Source: Morchella semilibera (Eukaryota; Ascomycota; Pezizomycetes; Pezizales; Morchellaceae). From it: 64,000 nt of DNA. How positions within the stretch are numbered: the stretch's first letter is position 1; every line of letters starts with the position of its first letter. Under the pieces are notes generated by a model, which saw only the letters and a list, made by a program, of their open reading frames with translations, ran no database searches and was not told the DNA's origin. The stretch is taken from contig WBVU01000004.1 in NCBI GenBank assembly GCA_009192285.1, forward strand, positions 3,246,001-3,310,000, in the 5' to 3' direction. Below, piece by piece: positions 45,030 through 56,600 of this stretch. Both the position numbers and the translations under genes were made by a program.

Positions 45030-47207
45030 ATGACGTCGGCCTTCCCCTCTCTCCCCCGCCGTCCCACTCTCCCATCCGTCGTCCTTCCAAAACCATCCTC
45101 CGTCTACCTCCGCCAGTCAACCATCGCCGGCGCCCATAGCTCCGTCTCCTCCCTCAACAGTCTCTTCAGCCCCGCGGCGCGCGCGCCCGCCGATGCCGAC
45201 GCAAAGTCGCTGATCCTGCGGGCTTTTGTACCCCACGTCGCTGTGCATGTTAGCGATGACACCAACGCGCTCGCGCGAGAGAAGGGCTTTGCCGACTTCA
45301 AGGACATGCTGCGCCCGTATGGCGAGGAGATCTCGGGGCGGATCACGGTCCGCGATAGCCAGGGAATCAGCAGCAGCTACGATGACTTTGGGATGCGATT
45401 TGTGGCGCTGACGGATGTGGCCGCGTGTGGGGAGAAGTGGGAGACGGGGGCCTCGAGGGTTGCGGCCCAGAGCAGCGCCGCAGAGGAGAAGAAGACGGCG
45501 TGGCAGGGGGGGAGCATCGAGGAGGTGGAGGAGCTCATGGGTATCCATATGGATAGGGAGATTGGGGGCACGGGGAGGGAGTTCTATATGCTGTATCTGA
45601 GACGGCTGTTGAGTGCGCTGCCGGTGGCGCCGCATGAGACATTCTCGCATCCGGTGGCGTGTGTCATTGCGATTTCCTCGAGGAATACGACGCCGATAGA
45701 GACGCTGAGGAATCTGTACACGTCCGGGAGTAGGGTACCGTTGCCAGCCTATGTCAATACGGACTACCTGCGGTACTATGTGCTTGTGCACGATGAGGAC
45801 CGGGACGATATAAAAAAGTTTGTATTTTTCTCTGCCCTTGGAGTTTTGGGGCCGATTGTACTGACTGGCCTGTCCTCGTAGATCCAACAACCTCTTTGAC
45901 CAGATGAAGAAGCACTTCGGCCTCCACTGCCACCTCCTCCGTCTGCGTTCCGGCGGCCGCGCCGTAATATCCGACGACGACGCTGTCATAGTACCGAAAC
46001 CCAACTGGATCTCCGCCGCGGAAGAGCTCGCATCAATCACCTCCACCGATGCCGACTACTCGGACGACCAGCCAGCCCTCTGCCTCCCCGACAGCGACGC
46101 CGCAGCACTAACCACCATGATCCGCGAGATGGCGCAGGTCTCCATAATACCCTTCATGGAGCGGTGCGTCGCCACGTGGAACGACCAAGTGGCCTCGCGG
46201 CGGCGCGGTCTCTCAGGCCGCTTCCTCAGCATGAGCAAACGCTACTTTGGCAGCAGCAGCGGCGGCCGAACCAGCACAGGCGCCAGCAACTACGATCCCC
46301 TCAGCGCTAGCTATCACCCCAGCATGCCCGAAGCACAGATGCGCAAGCTCGCCGACTACGCCTTCCTGCTGCGCGACTGGCGCCTCGCGAACGGCGTCTA
46401 CGACCTCCTCCGAACAGACTTTGGCAACGACAAGGCCTGGAAATACCACGCCGGCGCACAGGTCCGCTCACTCCGCTCTCTCCTCTCACTAGCACAGGCA
46501 TTAACACCAATATCTAGGAAATGACCGCAATATCACTGATCCTCACCGGCACAGGCCTAACCACAAAGGTCCGCGCCGACCAGATCTACCCACTGCTCGA
46601 CCTCGCCGTCTACTCATACCGCTCGCGCTGCGGCAGCACCTACTGCGCGCTCCGCGCACTCCTCGTCTCAGTCGAGCTACTGCGCCTGCGTGGCGGCGGT
46701 GCCGCCGACGAGGCCGCAACCTGGGCAATCCACGCACGGGACATGCACGCCTCCAACAGCATCGGCCACGCACTCGTGACGGAGCGCGTCGGGGCGTGCT
46801 ACAGCGTCCGGGAGGGCGTTGGCACCGGCGCGTGGGGCGCCCGGAAGCGCAAGGCGGCCATGTGGAAGATGCTTGCGGCGGGGGAGTGGCTTGAGGCGGG
46901 GAGAGGCGCGGTGAGCCGTGCGTGTGTGGAGGAGGCGGTGGGCGTGTATGAGGGTACGGGCTTCGCGGCACTGCAGGAGTTCATCGAGGGCGTGAAGAAG
47001 GGGTCCGGGTATGGCGGGGTGCTGATCGACGTGGGGGACGGTGAGGACGGGGAGGAGGATGGCGGGGTGGAGGAGGAGGTGCTGGAGCTCGAGGTGGGGA
47101 AGAGGAGGAGTGTGGTGGGGAACGGGGGCGGGATTGGGAGGGAGATGCTGCTGGAGCTGGAGGGCGGGAGGGCGGCGGCAGAGGACGATTTTGTGAAGGA
47201 GAATTAG
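45030..47207 (+). CDS. TRS85: TRAPPIII subunit Trs85 (TRAPPC8 type)
   Basis: Trs85 directs the TRAPP exchange factor for Ypt1/Rab1 to autophagy membranes. Three exons join in frame (introns about 45819-45881 and 46462-46517). Features: a Pro/Ser-rich start; LILRAFVPHVAVHVS; FADFKDMLRPYGEEISGRITVRD; the Trs85 core GTGREFYMLYLRRLLSAL; HPVACVIAISS; LPAYVNTDYLRYYVLVHDED; NLFDQMKKHFGLHC; MAQVSIIPFMERCVATWNDQ; then helical repeats. The C-terminus is a Glu-rich low-complexity stretch. ATG 45030 was chosen; 44958 in the same frame is possible. GC-rich, especially in the 3' half. Confidence 0.88.
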
Positions 47208-49154
47208 GAGAATTAGATTTCCTTTTCTTTTTTTCGTAGTGGTTTTTCTACTCTTTCCTCTTCTTTCTCTTTCTTTTGTAGATTTTCGGTCTCCCTCTCT
47301 TCTTTACCCCCTTCTTTCCTTCTTGCTAGGGACCTTTATCACTATTAACTGGCCTTACCTTACTACTACTACTACTACTTTATTCCCCCCCCCCTCCCCC
47401 TCCCTTCCCACCACCTCCCTCTCTCTGCTCTCCTTTGCAAGTAGACAACATCTACAGCCACAACCAGGTAATTTGGTCCTACATAGTCTCGGGTTAGACA
47501 AAAACAAACACAAAAACAAACACAAACTACGTAATTCAACTGAGCCACCAAGCTGAGCGTATAACTACTAGATACCCAGAACTTGTAACTAGTACACCTC
47601 TGGCCTGGCGGGTCACGTCCTGTCACTCGTGGCTTGGCATGGTCTTGCATACTACTGGGGGAGCATCCTCTACATGAAGGAGGATCTACACACCCTACAA
47701 GATATACACGCCCCCCAAAAAATAACAATGAAAAAAGGTTAGTCTTCCAGGGGGGGGATCGAACCCACCCCTATGCGCGCGGCTGGGGAGCCTCTCCTCC
47801 ACGACCACCCCTTCTCCACCCCCCCAACCAATCCGCATACCCGCAAAATGGAAAATAGAGAGATTCAACCCGCCCTCCCATACAGCCTCTACAGCAACAT
47901 TAAAGCCCCTTTAAGGCCGGGCCAATAGGGCTCCGGGTCACGCACTTGCAGTAACTCTGCCAGACTCTGTATACCTGTGCCCGCCTGTCAACTATGTATT
48001 TGCGCAACCAGCAAAAACCGAGGCTCATAAAAAAGTCCCATACTTATACCAAAGCACCAACAACCAAGTATAGTATAGCTTTGATAATAGAGATATACAT
48101 TCATGCTTCAATTGGGATAGTGGTAAAAGTGTAGTAGTAGAATGACCCTTTACCTTCGGGGCTTGTTCTTTGTGGATGTGGCCTGTAGAGTGTTACGGGT
48201 GTCTAGATAGAAGATGCAGGGGAGATGGGAAAGGGCTCTCAGGATTCTGTGTGTTGCGCAAATACATATTTGATATGCGAGTATACCAGAAAGATAAAGC
48301 GCCCGCCCCCCCCCCCCATCCCCCCGCTCCGATCGATCCCGGCTACTTAGCTTAAGTAGGGGGGTAGGTATAACTGCCTGAGCCTCTTACCAGACCTCCT
48401 GTTTGCATACGGGCGAGGTTCTATTTATTAATGAACCACCAATCCTAGTAGGGGGCTGCATGCATGTATGAAGTAACAAACAAACAATCCCAGGAGGGGG
48501 GGAGGAGTTCCATCACGATCTATCACTCGCCACGCCAGTGGCTACAACAAACCTGATTGATTGATTGATTGATACTTCCTATTACAACAAACCTGTTTCA
48601 TGGTCCAAACCCATGACGACATCCACATGTGATTCACAGCCGCCCCCGGCTATCTCGGCTACAAATGAGGATCCAGCTCACAGCGGCCATCGCCACCCAC
48701 AGGGTAACTAAGTGATTGACAAGTACTTATGCCCACAAACGCGCAAAAGCGTGCTACTCATACTTATACGATATACAAGACGATATCTGTGCTAATACAA
48801 CAAGAACAGAAAGGAGACAAGAGAAGGAATGCTATACAACTATGGTATGATGTGGGTGAGGTAGGGTGGAGGGCCCTCCAAAAAAAAATAAACACAAAGC
48901 CAGAACCATAAATCATGATGGGACATGAGTAGGGGAGATTGAAGTTATGGGAATAGTGTGGTGTTTTAAACCAACGAAGAAGTATGATTAAAAAAGGGGA
49001 GGGTTTTTGGTGTGCACAAGGAAAATAAACCTTTTTTCAAAATCGCAAAGATATATATAAAAAAAAGAGATATTTCAAACTTTGCCCTTTTCATGCTTAA
49101 TTTAAAAGGCCAAGGATAGTAAAGAAGCCGGAGAACCAAACAAACAGGACTTGT
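47208..49154. other. intergenic, about 2 kb, no gene recognised
   Basis: Read on both strands. It contains a TACT repeat at about 47362-47380, a C tract at 48304-48318, a TTGA repeat at 48555-48573, and a tRNA-like B-box at about 47758-47768 that does not fold into a tRNA. A T-rich 3' region follows TRS85. Confidence 0.5.
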
Positions 49155-49179
49155 AAAATCTCGACCATGTCGAGATTTT
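49155..49179 (-). terminator. perfect hairpin at the stop of the H4 variant
   Basis: Two perfectly complementary 11-base arms, AAAATCTCGAC and GTCGAGATTTT, are separated by three bases. On the transcribed strand the hairpin begins at the last base of the TAA stop. It could act in 3'-end formation or stability. It does not match the animal histone stem-loop. Confidence 0.5.
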
Positions 49180-50162
49180 TACTTCCTGCCCTTGGGCTTG
49201 TAGGTGTCAGGATCAAATCCTGGGTTAGGGTTAGTAACAGCAACCAAAGAAGAGGTGGGCTAGGGGCGACAAACCGTAGATGGGTCTTCCAATCTGGTTA
49301 TGGACAAATACTAGTTTTAGTAAACCGAGGTTTCCAACACCTGTAAAAACTAGGTAAAAGTAAACATACCCTCTTGAGAGCGAAAATGACCTGACCCATA
49401 ATATTAGCCAAAACCTTCCGAAATCCAAACTAGGGTAAGAGGAGTAAAGTGCAGGCAGATTACTTACATCAGTAACAGTGATAGTCTTGCGAGAGGAGTG
49501 CTCTAGGTAGACAACACAGTCCTGGAGTATCTAAAGGCCAACTTGTCAACCAGTGCCCAAACCACTTAAAACGGTAAAATTTCTAATGCTCATCCAGCAA
49601 ACACGTAGCACCGCATATTCCCACAAACCCCCCCCCAAACCACTGCAGGAAGGAAGGGAAGATACATACCTTCTTTAAATGGGTCACAAGGGCGTGCCTT
49701 GCCTCCTCATAGATCTGGGCAGAGATGCGTTTGACACCTCCACGTCTAGCCAGACGACTATTCCCCCACAACCCGACCGTCAGTATCTCTCCCAAGTAAC
49801 AAAAACAGGCAAAGCTTAAACATCATCCCCTTCTTGGGATGAGCCCGTAAAAGCTAGACATACCGAATATCGGGCTTAGCTACTCAAACGATTAGTCCAC
49901 TGCCTCAAACATAACTGTCACTTGCCGCCGTTATTGCCTCCATTCCCGCCAAACAAGCCAAGCATATGGGTGAGTGAGCCGTACTAATCCCTCTCACCGT
50001 ATCCTTCATGACCTTCCTATGCCTCTTCGCGAGCGCCTTTCCAAGGCCCTTCCCGCCAACACCGACTCTTCCTCCTCCTTTCCCCAGACCCTGGCCAAGG
50101 GTGCCTCGGTTTGCCGAGCTGCTGGAGGCCGCTGCATTGGGCCGGCGCGGAGTGGGTGGCAT
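49179..50162 (-). CDS. divergent histone H4 variant, seven exons
   Basis: Exons 49985-50162, 49864-49879, 49670-49757, 49468-49530, 49370-49390, 49275-49293 and 49179-49219 join with all phases correct to 141 aa (canonical H4 is 103). The H4 fold is plain: AKRHRKVMKDTVRGITKPDI, RRLARRGGVKRISAQIYEEA, YLEHSSRKTITVTDV, IFALKRIGRPIYGF. Differences: the N-terminal tail is about 37 residues longer, Pro/Ser-rich, with two GLGKG-type blocks; the dimer/tetramer helices are strongly changed (HALVTHLKKILQDCVV); and a C-terminal extension, DPDTYKPKGRK, replaces GG. Exon 2 is a 16-nt microexon. The consistent splicing argues for a working gene. Confidence 0.85.
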
Positions 50163-50699
50163 GATAATGGGCTGTTATGGGTATTCTGTGTTGAATGCGG
50201 GTGGTGGATGGTGATGGTTGGTGAGGAGGATCGTAAAGTAGGTACCAAGAAGGAGTGGGATGGGTTGCCTAAGGAAACGCGTTGATAAGCTAGTCGCTGT
50301 GTCACCAGACGCGCTACTAAGCGGTTTGGTGCGACGTGCAACCGCAACGTGCAACGTGCAACGCGTAAAGGACCGTTTGCAAGTGCACTTAACTGCCTAG
50401 GGACTAGGGCCTCAGTTTGCCTTCACTTTTGTTTCTTAAGATGGCATTAACTTGTATTAGGAGTGCCAAAATGACATGAGTAGAGTAAGTACGATAAGAA
50501 ACCCCCATTTTCTCGCCAACTGTGAAACCATTATCTTCCCCTAGTACTTCGCAGAAACAAACGTATGGCAGCCAATACAACAAATAAGAAGAAGACTCAA
50601 GGAAGAAAAGGAAAAAAAAAAGAGTTAAAACGTTAAGGCATGATCATTATGTTGGAAAAAAGATCCAAATGTGCCGCGCCAGATATCCCTCAGTATATA
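50163..50699. other. intergenic between SVF1 and the H4 variant
   Basis: The H4-variant promoter must lie here. A short repeat of CGTGCAAC/GTGCAACG occurs at 50334-50362. No gene was seen. Confidence 0.45.
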
Positions 50700-52088
50700 C
50701 TAGTTCAACTCCAGTTCAGTGATGAAGGTTGCTTCGTAGAATGCATTTCCTTCCTCTTCAATGATCTCATCGCCGATTTTAATTTTCATAGTCATTTTCT
50801 GGTGGTACTATGATTGGACGACTGTTAGCTTTGGTTTCGGCGTTAGCCTTGGACTCGACATACCTGGTACATGTACGGCTTTGTCCCCGCTACGTTCCCA
50901 GCGATTTTCTTAATGATAGCTGGCACCTCCGCCATGATATCAACACGATCAATCCTCTTACCCAACTTTCCCTCAAGCAGGGCCTCAACAGGCTTCCCAT
51001 CCTTTGTTTGGGCGTTCCACACAAACTTTACGGCAGTAGGTTCGGGTAATTCTACATCATCCAACTGCGAAGCTACGTGCTCACACTCTCCCTTTGTTCC
51101 GGCAGCGACAAGCTCACCATCCTTGGAGAGACCAATGATATTAACAGTTGTTGTACCATAGGAAGGAGGAGTGGTAAACTCCATCATGATAGCGGAGTAA
51201 GTGGGACCCTGGAAGTTGACGAAGTTCCATTTGGCAGCTGTAACATTCTTGTCAATCCTTTCCTAAAACGGGTTTGCCAGGGGGAGGAGCATACCTGCGT
51301 GGTGCGGCTTCATCGCTTGCAATGCCATAACGTGCATGGCCTTCCCCTTGAAGTTGATCTTCTCATCTCCGACCTTGATGAACCCTTCCAGCGTGTTTCT
51401 GGGCCAAAAGACATGCCTAATCGCTCCCCATGGGTTTTCTGGGTCGGTACCAAAGTTTGTGCGCCCATCCTTTCCAATCTTGAACCCGGGTGTAGTTTGA
51501 GTGACAACAAGATCAATGAAGATGGTTGGGTCGACCGCGCTCTTGATGGCGTAAGATTTTCCATCATCGCTGAGAATGACAGCGATATTGTCGGCATAGA
51601 ATGAGTGTTTTGTGTCATCGAAGAAGTCGGTGCTTGTAAGAGGCTTGCTGGACCAGGTAATACGGCCGTCTGGGTGAAAGATCTTGGTGGACACCTGGGC
51701 AGTTACATGGATGTTGCTATTGCTAATCAGCAAAGGCCAGAACAAAGGTGATAGGGATACTTACGCAACATTAGAGTAGATAATTTGTACAAGTCCCATG
51801 TGCCCACTCTCAGCTTCAAGGTAGAAAGTCTGAGTCTCGGCACTTGTTGTATCAAGACCATGCCATCTCAAATCGTCACGAGTGACCTCATAGTTAGGGT
51901 TTTCTGGTTCTTGAAGAGCAACAGACTGGATGGCAGAGGATCCATAGATTGGCTCAGCAGTACCAAGGGCTGCCGAAATTCTGGTTTTTTAAGAGAGAAA
52001 ACAATAAGCTGTCTGAAGGTGCAGGGTACGATAGCTGACACAGAGTAACTTACGATGCTTGAGCAGTGCTTTTAACCCAGGAGAACAT
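50700..52088 (-). CDS. SVF1: survival factor Svf1
   Basis: Svf1 protects against oxidative and cold stress and acts in sphingolipid (ceramide) transport; the fold is a tandem lipocalin. ATG 52088 ([12 protein letters not shown]). Motifs: [120 protein letters not shown] and AGTKPYMYQ, ending [10 protein letters not shown] at TAG 50700-50702. At least five exons splice in frame. The last exon starts after a GTATGT intron at YMYQ. The single coding TACATGTA of the window falls here (near 50870). Confidence 0.94.
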
Positions 52089-53620
52089 ATTGATTGATTA
52101 ATGTTGAAAGGGGTTTTTATTAAGAATTTTACTGGATCTGTATTGATTATCGTACGAGCGAGAGAGAGATGGAATGCTGTAAGGTAAATACTAAGGAAGG
52201 AAGGCGGGGGATATTTAACAAAGTCAAAAATGATTGACGTAGATTGGTGGCGGTATGCTATATCGGACTGTAAGTGAATGCAAGTACGAGTAAAGAAACT
52301 TGCTTGCTTATGTATATAAGAAGGACCTAGGCTTTGAGGAAAGGAAAGAAAGTTTGGCGGCGGGACGGCGACTTCGGAGGCCGTATGTAGTAAATTCGCT
52401 GTTCCTGCAGGCCAGAGGCGGGGTCACTTAACCCACCAAAAACACCTTTCGCTTCCGATGGCCCAGTTAAGCTTAATTGGGTCAAGCCAGGAGAATCGTG
52501 GGTCAATGGCCGAAATCAAATCAAAAATCATGCTTTACAAAAAAAACCTCGTGCCTGCCCATGTGATCCGTGAGCCGGGATCTCGAATTCCCGTTCGTAG
52601 GTAAATCACTCTCCTGTGTTGCGTTGCATGTGTATACATGCTCTACTTCGCGGTGTACCTACGAAACTTCGGCCTCCGGCTTCCTTCTCATTTCGCAGTT
52701 CCCAACAGATCAAATCTCTAGTAAATATACTGAGAAAGTCCGTGTGGTACATATTTAATACCCAAGTTAACCGGAAAAACCATGCCGTTATTCCGAGCTT
52801 CGCAAATTATTACTGCAGCTACACTTTAGAGTTGGGTGCTCTGCATTCGGACTACCGGTACTTTCCGAGAGGGAAATCAAGCATCATGCCAGTGATGCCA
52901 CGCTCGGAAAGGGCTAGGGTTTTGAACCGGCCAGAATCGAGCCTTTGCTTTAAATGTTGAGCGGATATATCCAAGAATTGGAAAGGGGACCATTGTGGGT
53001 GTATCCGGTACCTTGGTTTACTAGATACAACCCTGTACACGCCGCTACGGCAAGCAAAACAAGCCAAGCCTAGGTATATATAAAAATTTCAAGGGTCCAA
53101 GTAGTCTCGTACCCATCCCCTACGGGCAGATGAGCAGCTTGTTGGTAGCCGGTAGGGTCCAAGAGCTTTACAAAATAGTAAACAGTTGATCACAACCCCC
53201 GAATCTCACCCAAATACCTGTCGATGGGAATTATAGAAATAGCCAAACAGACCGCGCCAAACATAGAATTTCGCGGTTTACATTCACTGACGGAAAATGC
53301 TATATAGCAAAGCAGCCCGAGACAAGCATCAACTGACTTTTCTTTCATAAAGAAATCCTACTCAATCTTCATCGGCCCATCATAATCTTACACACAGAGA
53401 AGGAAAGATACGCCAACAAAAATAAACCCTGAAACCACCCATAGCTTTTATAGGAATGAAAAGACATCAGAGAGAGAAAGAGAAAAAAAAAATACAGCCT
53501 GCTTATCAGTCCGCTCGCTCCCTGATTATCGATAATGCGCCGGTATAATATGTGAAAGGCCCCAAAAAATATTCAAGAAAAACAAACCACCTCTACCGCC
53601 TCTAAAAATGAGTGCTTAGG
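52089..53620. other. intergenic, about 1.5 kb, no gene recognised
   Basis: The SVF1 promoter lies next to 52088. The rest is AT-rich with A tracts. ORFs here are short and have no family features. Confidence 0.5.
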
Positions 53621-56600
53621 CTACTTGCCGTGCATCGGGCTCCCTAAAGACCGCTCCTTCACCTCAGTTACCTCAACTAATGCCTTAAGTCCACTATTCT
53701 CTTTCCTCAACCTCCTAAATTCATGATTAGTCTCTACACTACATCGTCACCTGGAGAGGAATAAAACGTACATATTCTCCCTCTTCAACTTCCCCTGCTC
53801 CACCCGAACTTCCTGTAAAAGCTTCAAGATCTCGGCCTCCCCTCGCCCTTGCTTTAGTGCCGCGCTTATCTTAACCAGCTCATTATTGAAGGTCTCAAAC
53901 ATCACGTCGTTCTCATTTAAGCAATCGTTCCACACCTCCACAAGCCCCTCTAATTCCTTGTTCTTCTTTTCGAGGGTAATCTCAAACTTATTCCTCTCAA
54001 TCTCTAGCTTATTCGTTACCGTCTCTAGTTTATTGGTTAAGTCATTTATATCTGGAATTCGAGACTCGAGGTGCGAGATTCGCGAGGTGAGCTCTTTGAT
54101 AGCAGCCGAGTGAGCAGTACCACGGCCAGAAAGACGAGAAGCCATGCTCAGCTCTTCGCCTATTTTGTCAATTTCGCGCTGTAACCCACTCTCGACCCGA
54201 GTGATGGCCTGCTTTTCTGATAGTAGCCGTTCACGAAGCTTTTGCGTGCTCTGCATCTTAAGACGTTGGGGACCAGGACTCGAGGTAGCTCCGGTGTTAC
54301 CGGTGGTTCCACGACGAACTGAAACCTCGCTGCTACGGTCACTAAGGCGGGAATTGGAGCGGCCTGGGGTTGAAGGTGTGTGTGGCGGTGTGTTTGCTCT
54401 CTGTGGCGGGCTCACCGTAGTACGACTGCGATTACGGATGCCATTGCTGCGAGTTAGACGAAGAGGATCGGGGTGGTCTGGTGTTCTAGGAGTGAGGCGG
54501 AGGGGGTCTGGGTGGTCAGGTGTGTGTCTGTTGATGCGGAGGGGATCTGGATGGTCCGGCGTATGCCTATTAACACGGAGAGGGTCCGGATGGTCCGGAG
54601 TATTCCTATTAGGGCGAAGGGGATCTGGATGATCTGGTGTGTGGCGGTTGATGCGCAAAGGGTCTGGATGGTCTGGGGTTTGCCTATTGATTCGAAGGGG
54701 GTCGGGATGGTCTGGTGTACTTGGGTGTCTGCTGTGACGAAGGAGGGGGTCAGGATGATCTGGCGTACTTGGATGTCTACTATGACGAAGTGGGTCTGGG
54801 TGATCAGGTGTGCCTGTGTGTCTGTTTAAGCGGAGCGGATCAGGGTGGTCCGGTGTGCCTGTATGCCTGTTAAGACGAAGAGGATCTGGGTGGTCTGGTG
54901 TATTATATCGGTGGAAACGGAGAGGGTCTGGATGGTCTGGTGTGTTACGACTGAAGCGGAGAGGTTCGGGATCGGGGAAACCGAAGAGGCTCAGGGTCAG
55001 GGAAGCGTAAAGGTTCAGGATTAGGTAAGTGAAGAGGATCTGGGTGGTCGGGAGTTGAGCTCATGGGCGGCAGAATAGGCTGGTAATCAGGGTGGTTGGT
55101 GAGATCACTCAGGGAGCTTCTACGCTTCCTTCGAGGAACATCGCCGGGGGTACTGGGAACTCCTAGATTCGGGGGTTCTACGGGGAGTGGCTTTTCTGGA
55201 GACGGGTGTGGGGGAGGAATGACTGACGAAAGAGGCTGTAGAGGTGGTAGCGTAGAAGACATTGGGTTGCTGAAAGCATTCATGAGATTTGGGCTGTCTC
55301 GTGAGGATGGCCTGCCCGCTGGTTGTACATAAGTTCTAGCATCATAATCTGTCGATTTGCTTCTCGCTAGATGACCCTTCTGTGTATCTTGTCCTAGCCT
55401 GCTACTCTTGCTGAGCGTTCTCCACACACTACTCTTACCATCAGCACTGTACTGATCCCTCGTTGGGTTATGGCTAAGCCCAAGCCTCTTCCGCAGCGAT
55501 GTGGTTGAATAAGAAACACTGGTGACAGATTTATGTCGTTTAACGAACGCCCCATTTCCGTTAACGGATTCGCCATTATTGTTATTCATCGTATCTGACG
55601 CAGTGCTTCCATCAGTTGGCCCTCCTAGATAACAAAAAGAATCATGGTTACCATTAAAAAGACTATCCGCCTCCTCGACCAACCTATCCACGAGTGGCAT
55701 AAAATCGAATGGGTCTGAATCCTCAAAGACCAGTAACTCGGTGAATGCTTTTGTGAGCAGTCCTTTATCATCAGCGTCTTGAACTCGGCCCTGCATAGCT
55801 CTAAGTAATATGACTATGGTTCTGAAAGCTCTTTTGTTTTGGGGGGTCCAGTCTAACACGAATATCTTGAAGAAATCCTCAAAATCACCAGGATATAGCT
55901 CTTCGCTTTTGCACTGTAGCTCAGCCAGGGCCTTCTCCGCAATGACAGGACCCATTCCATCTTTCCATTCTCCATGAAGAAAGCGGCGGAATGCTTCAAA
56001 TACGACATCAACACCGAGGTCTATCTCTATTTTAACACTCTTAGGGTTGTGAACCATGTCCTCGAGAAACTCCTCTACTGCGATATTGTCAACTCCATGC
56101 ATTTCACGGAGCGGGTCAAGGTCGGCATCGGCAGAGGAGAACATTCGAAGAGTAACAATAAAGGCCTCAAATGTCTCTTCCAACCTCTTCAATGGGCTTT
56201 CGTTCGCCATTGTGATGCTCACATCCGTTTTTTCCTCGTAGTCGTTGATATCCTCAAGACTCCAGTTTTCAACACCCATGACGGTTTGTCGTTTCTGGAG
56301 CATGCTCGGCGTGCGTTCCACTTTTGGAGGAAGCATTTGAGACTGAGTTCGGTCCAGGAGAACAGGTCGCTTGTTAGGAGAACCAGGAACAGCATTGGCA
56401 GAATTATTATTGCTATTGTTGCTGCTTCCCAAAAATGAACTGAATAGCTTTACCGGGCTCGGTGGCCTAAGCCTACTGAATCTACTCTCGCCGTCAAATG
56501 GAACTCCTGAAGCTCTCAGCAGCTTTCTGTTTGCGGACATCAACGCCGATGTCAATGGTGGATGTTGCGGGAGCGAGTGGAGTCTGAGCAGCGATGACAC

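Noticed and set aside
47740-47820. Possible tRNA on the minus strand: GGTTCGATCCC B-box followed by a T run
   Set aside because: No seven-base acceptor stem can be formed with the sequence upstream, the A-box lacks the conserved A, and no anticodon arm folds.
49212-49232. Telomere-like TTAGGG repeats
   Set aside because: Fewer than two units, and the site is the branch and acceptor of the last H4-variant intron.
54473-55010. Plus-strand ORFs rich in Gly, Ser, Trp and Val across the repeat
   Set aside because: They are the opposite strand of the TPDHPDPL repeat and are regular only because the repeat is.
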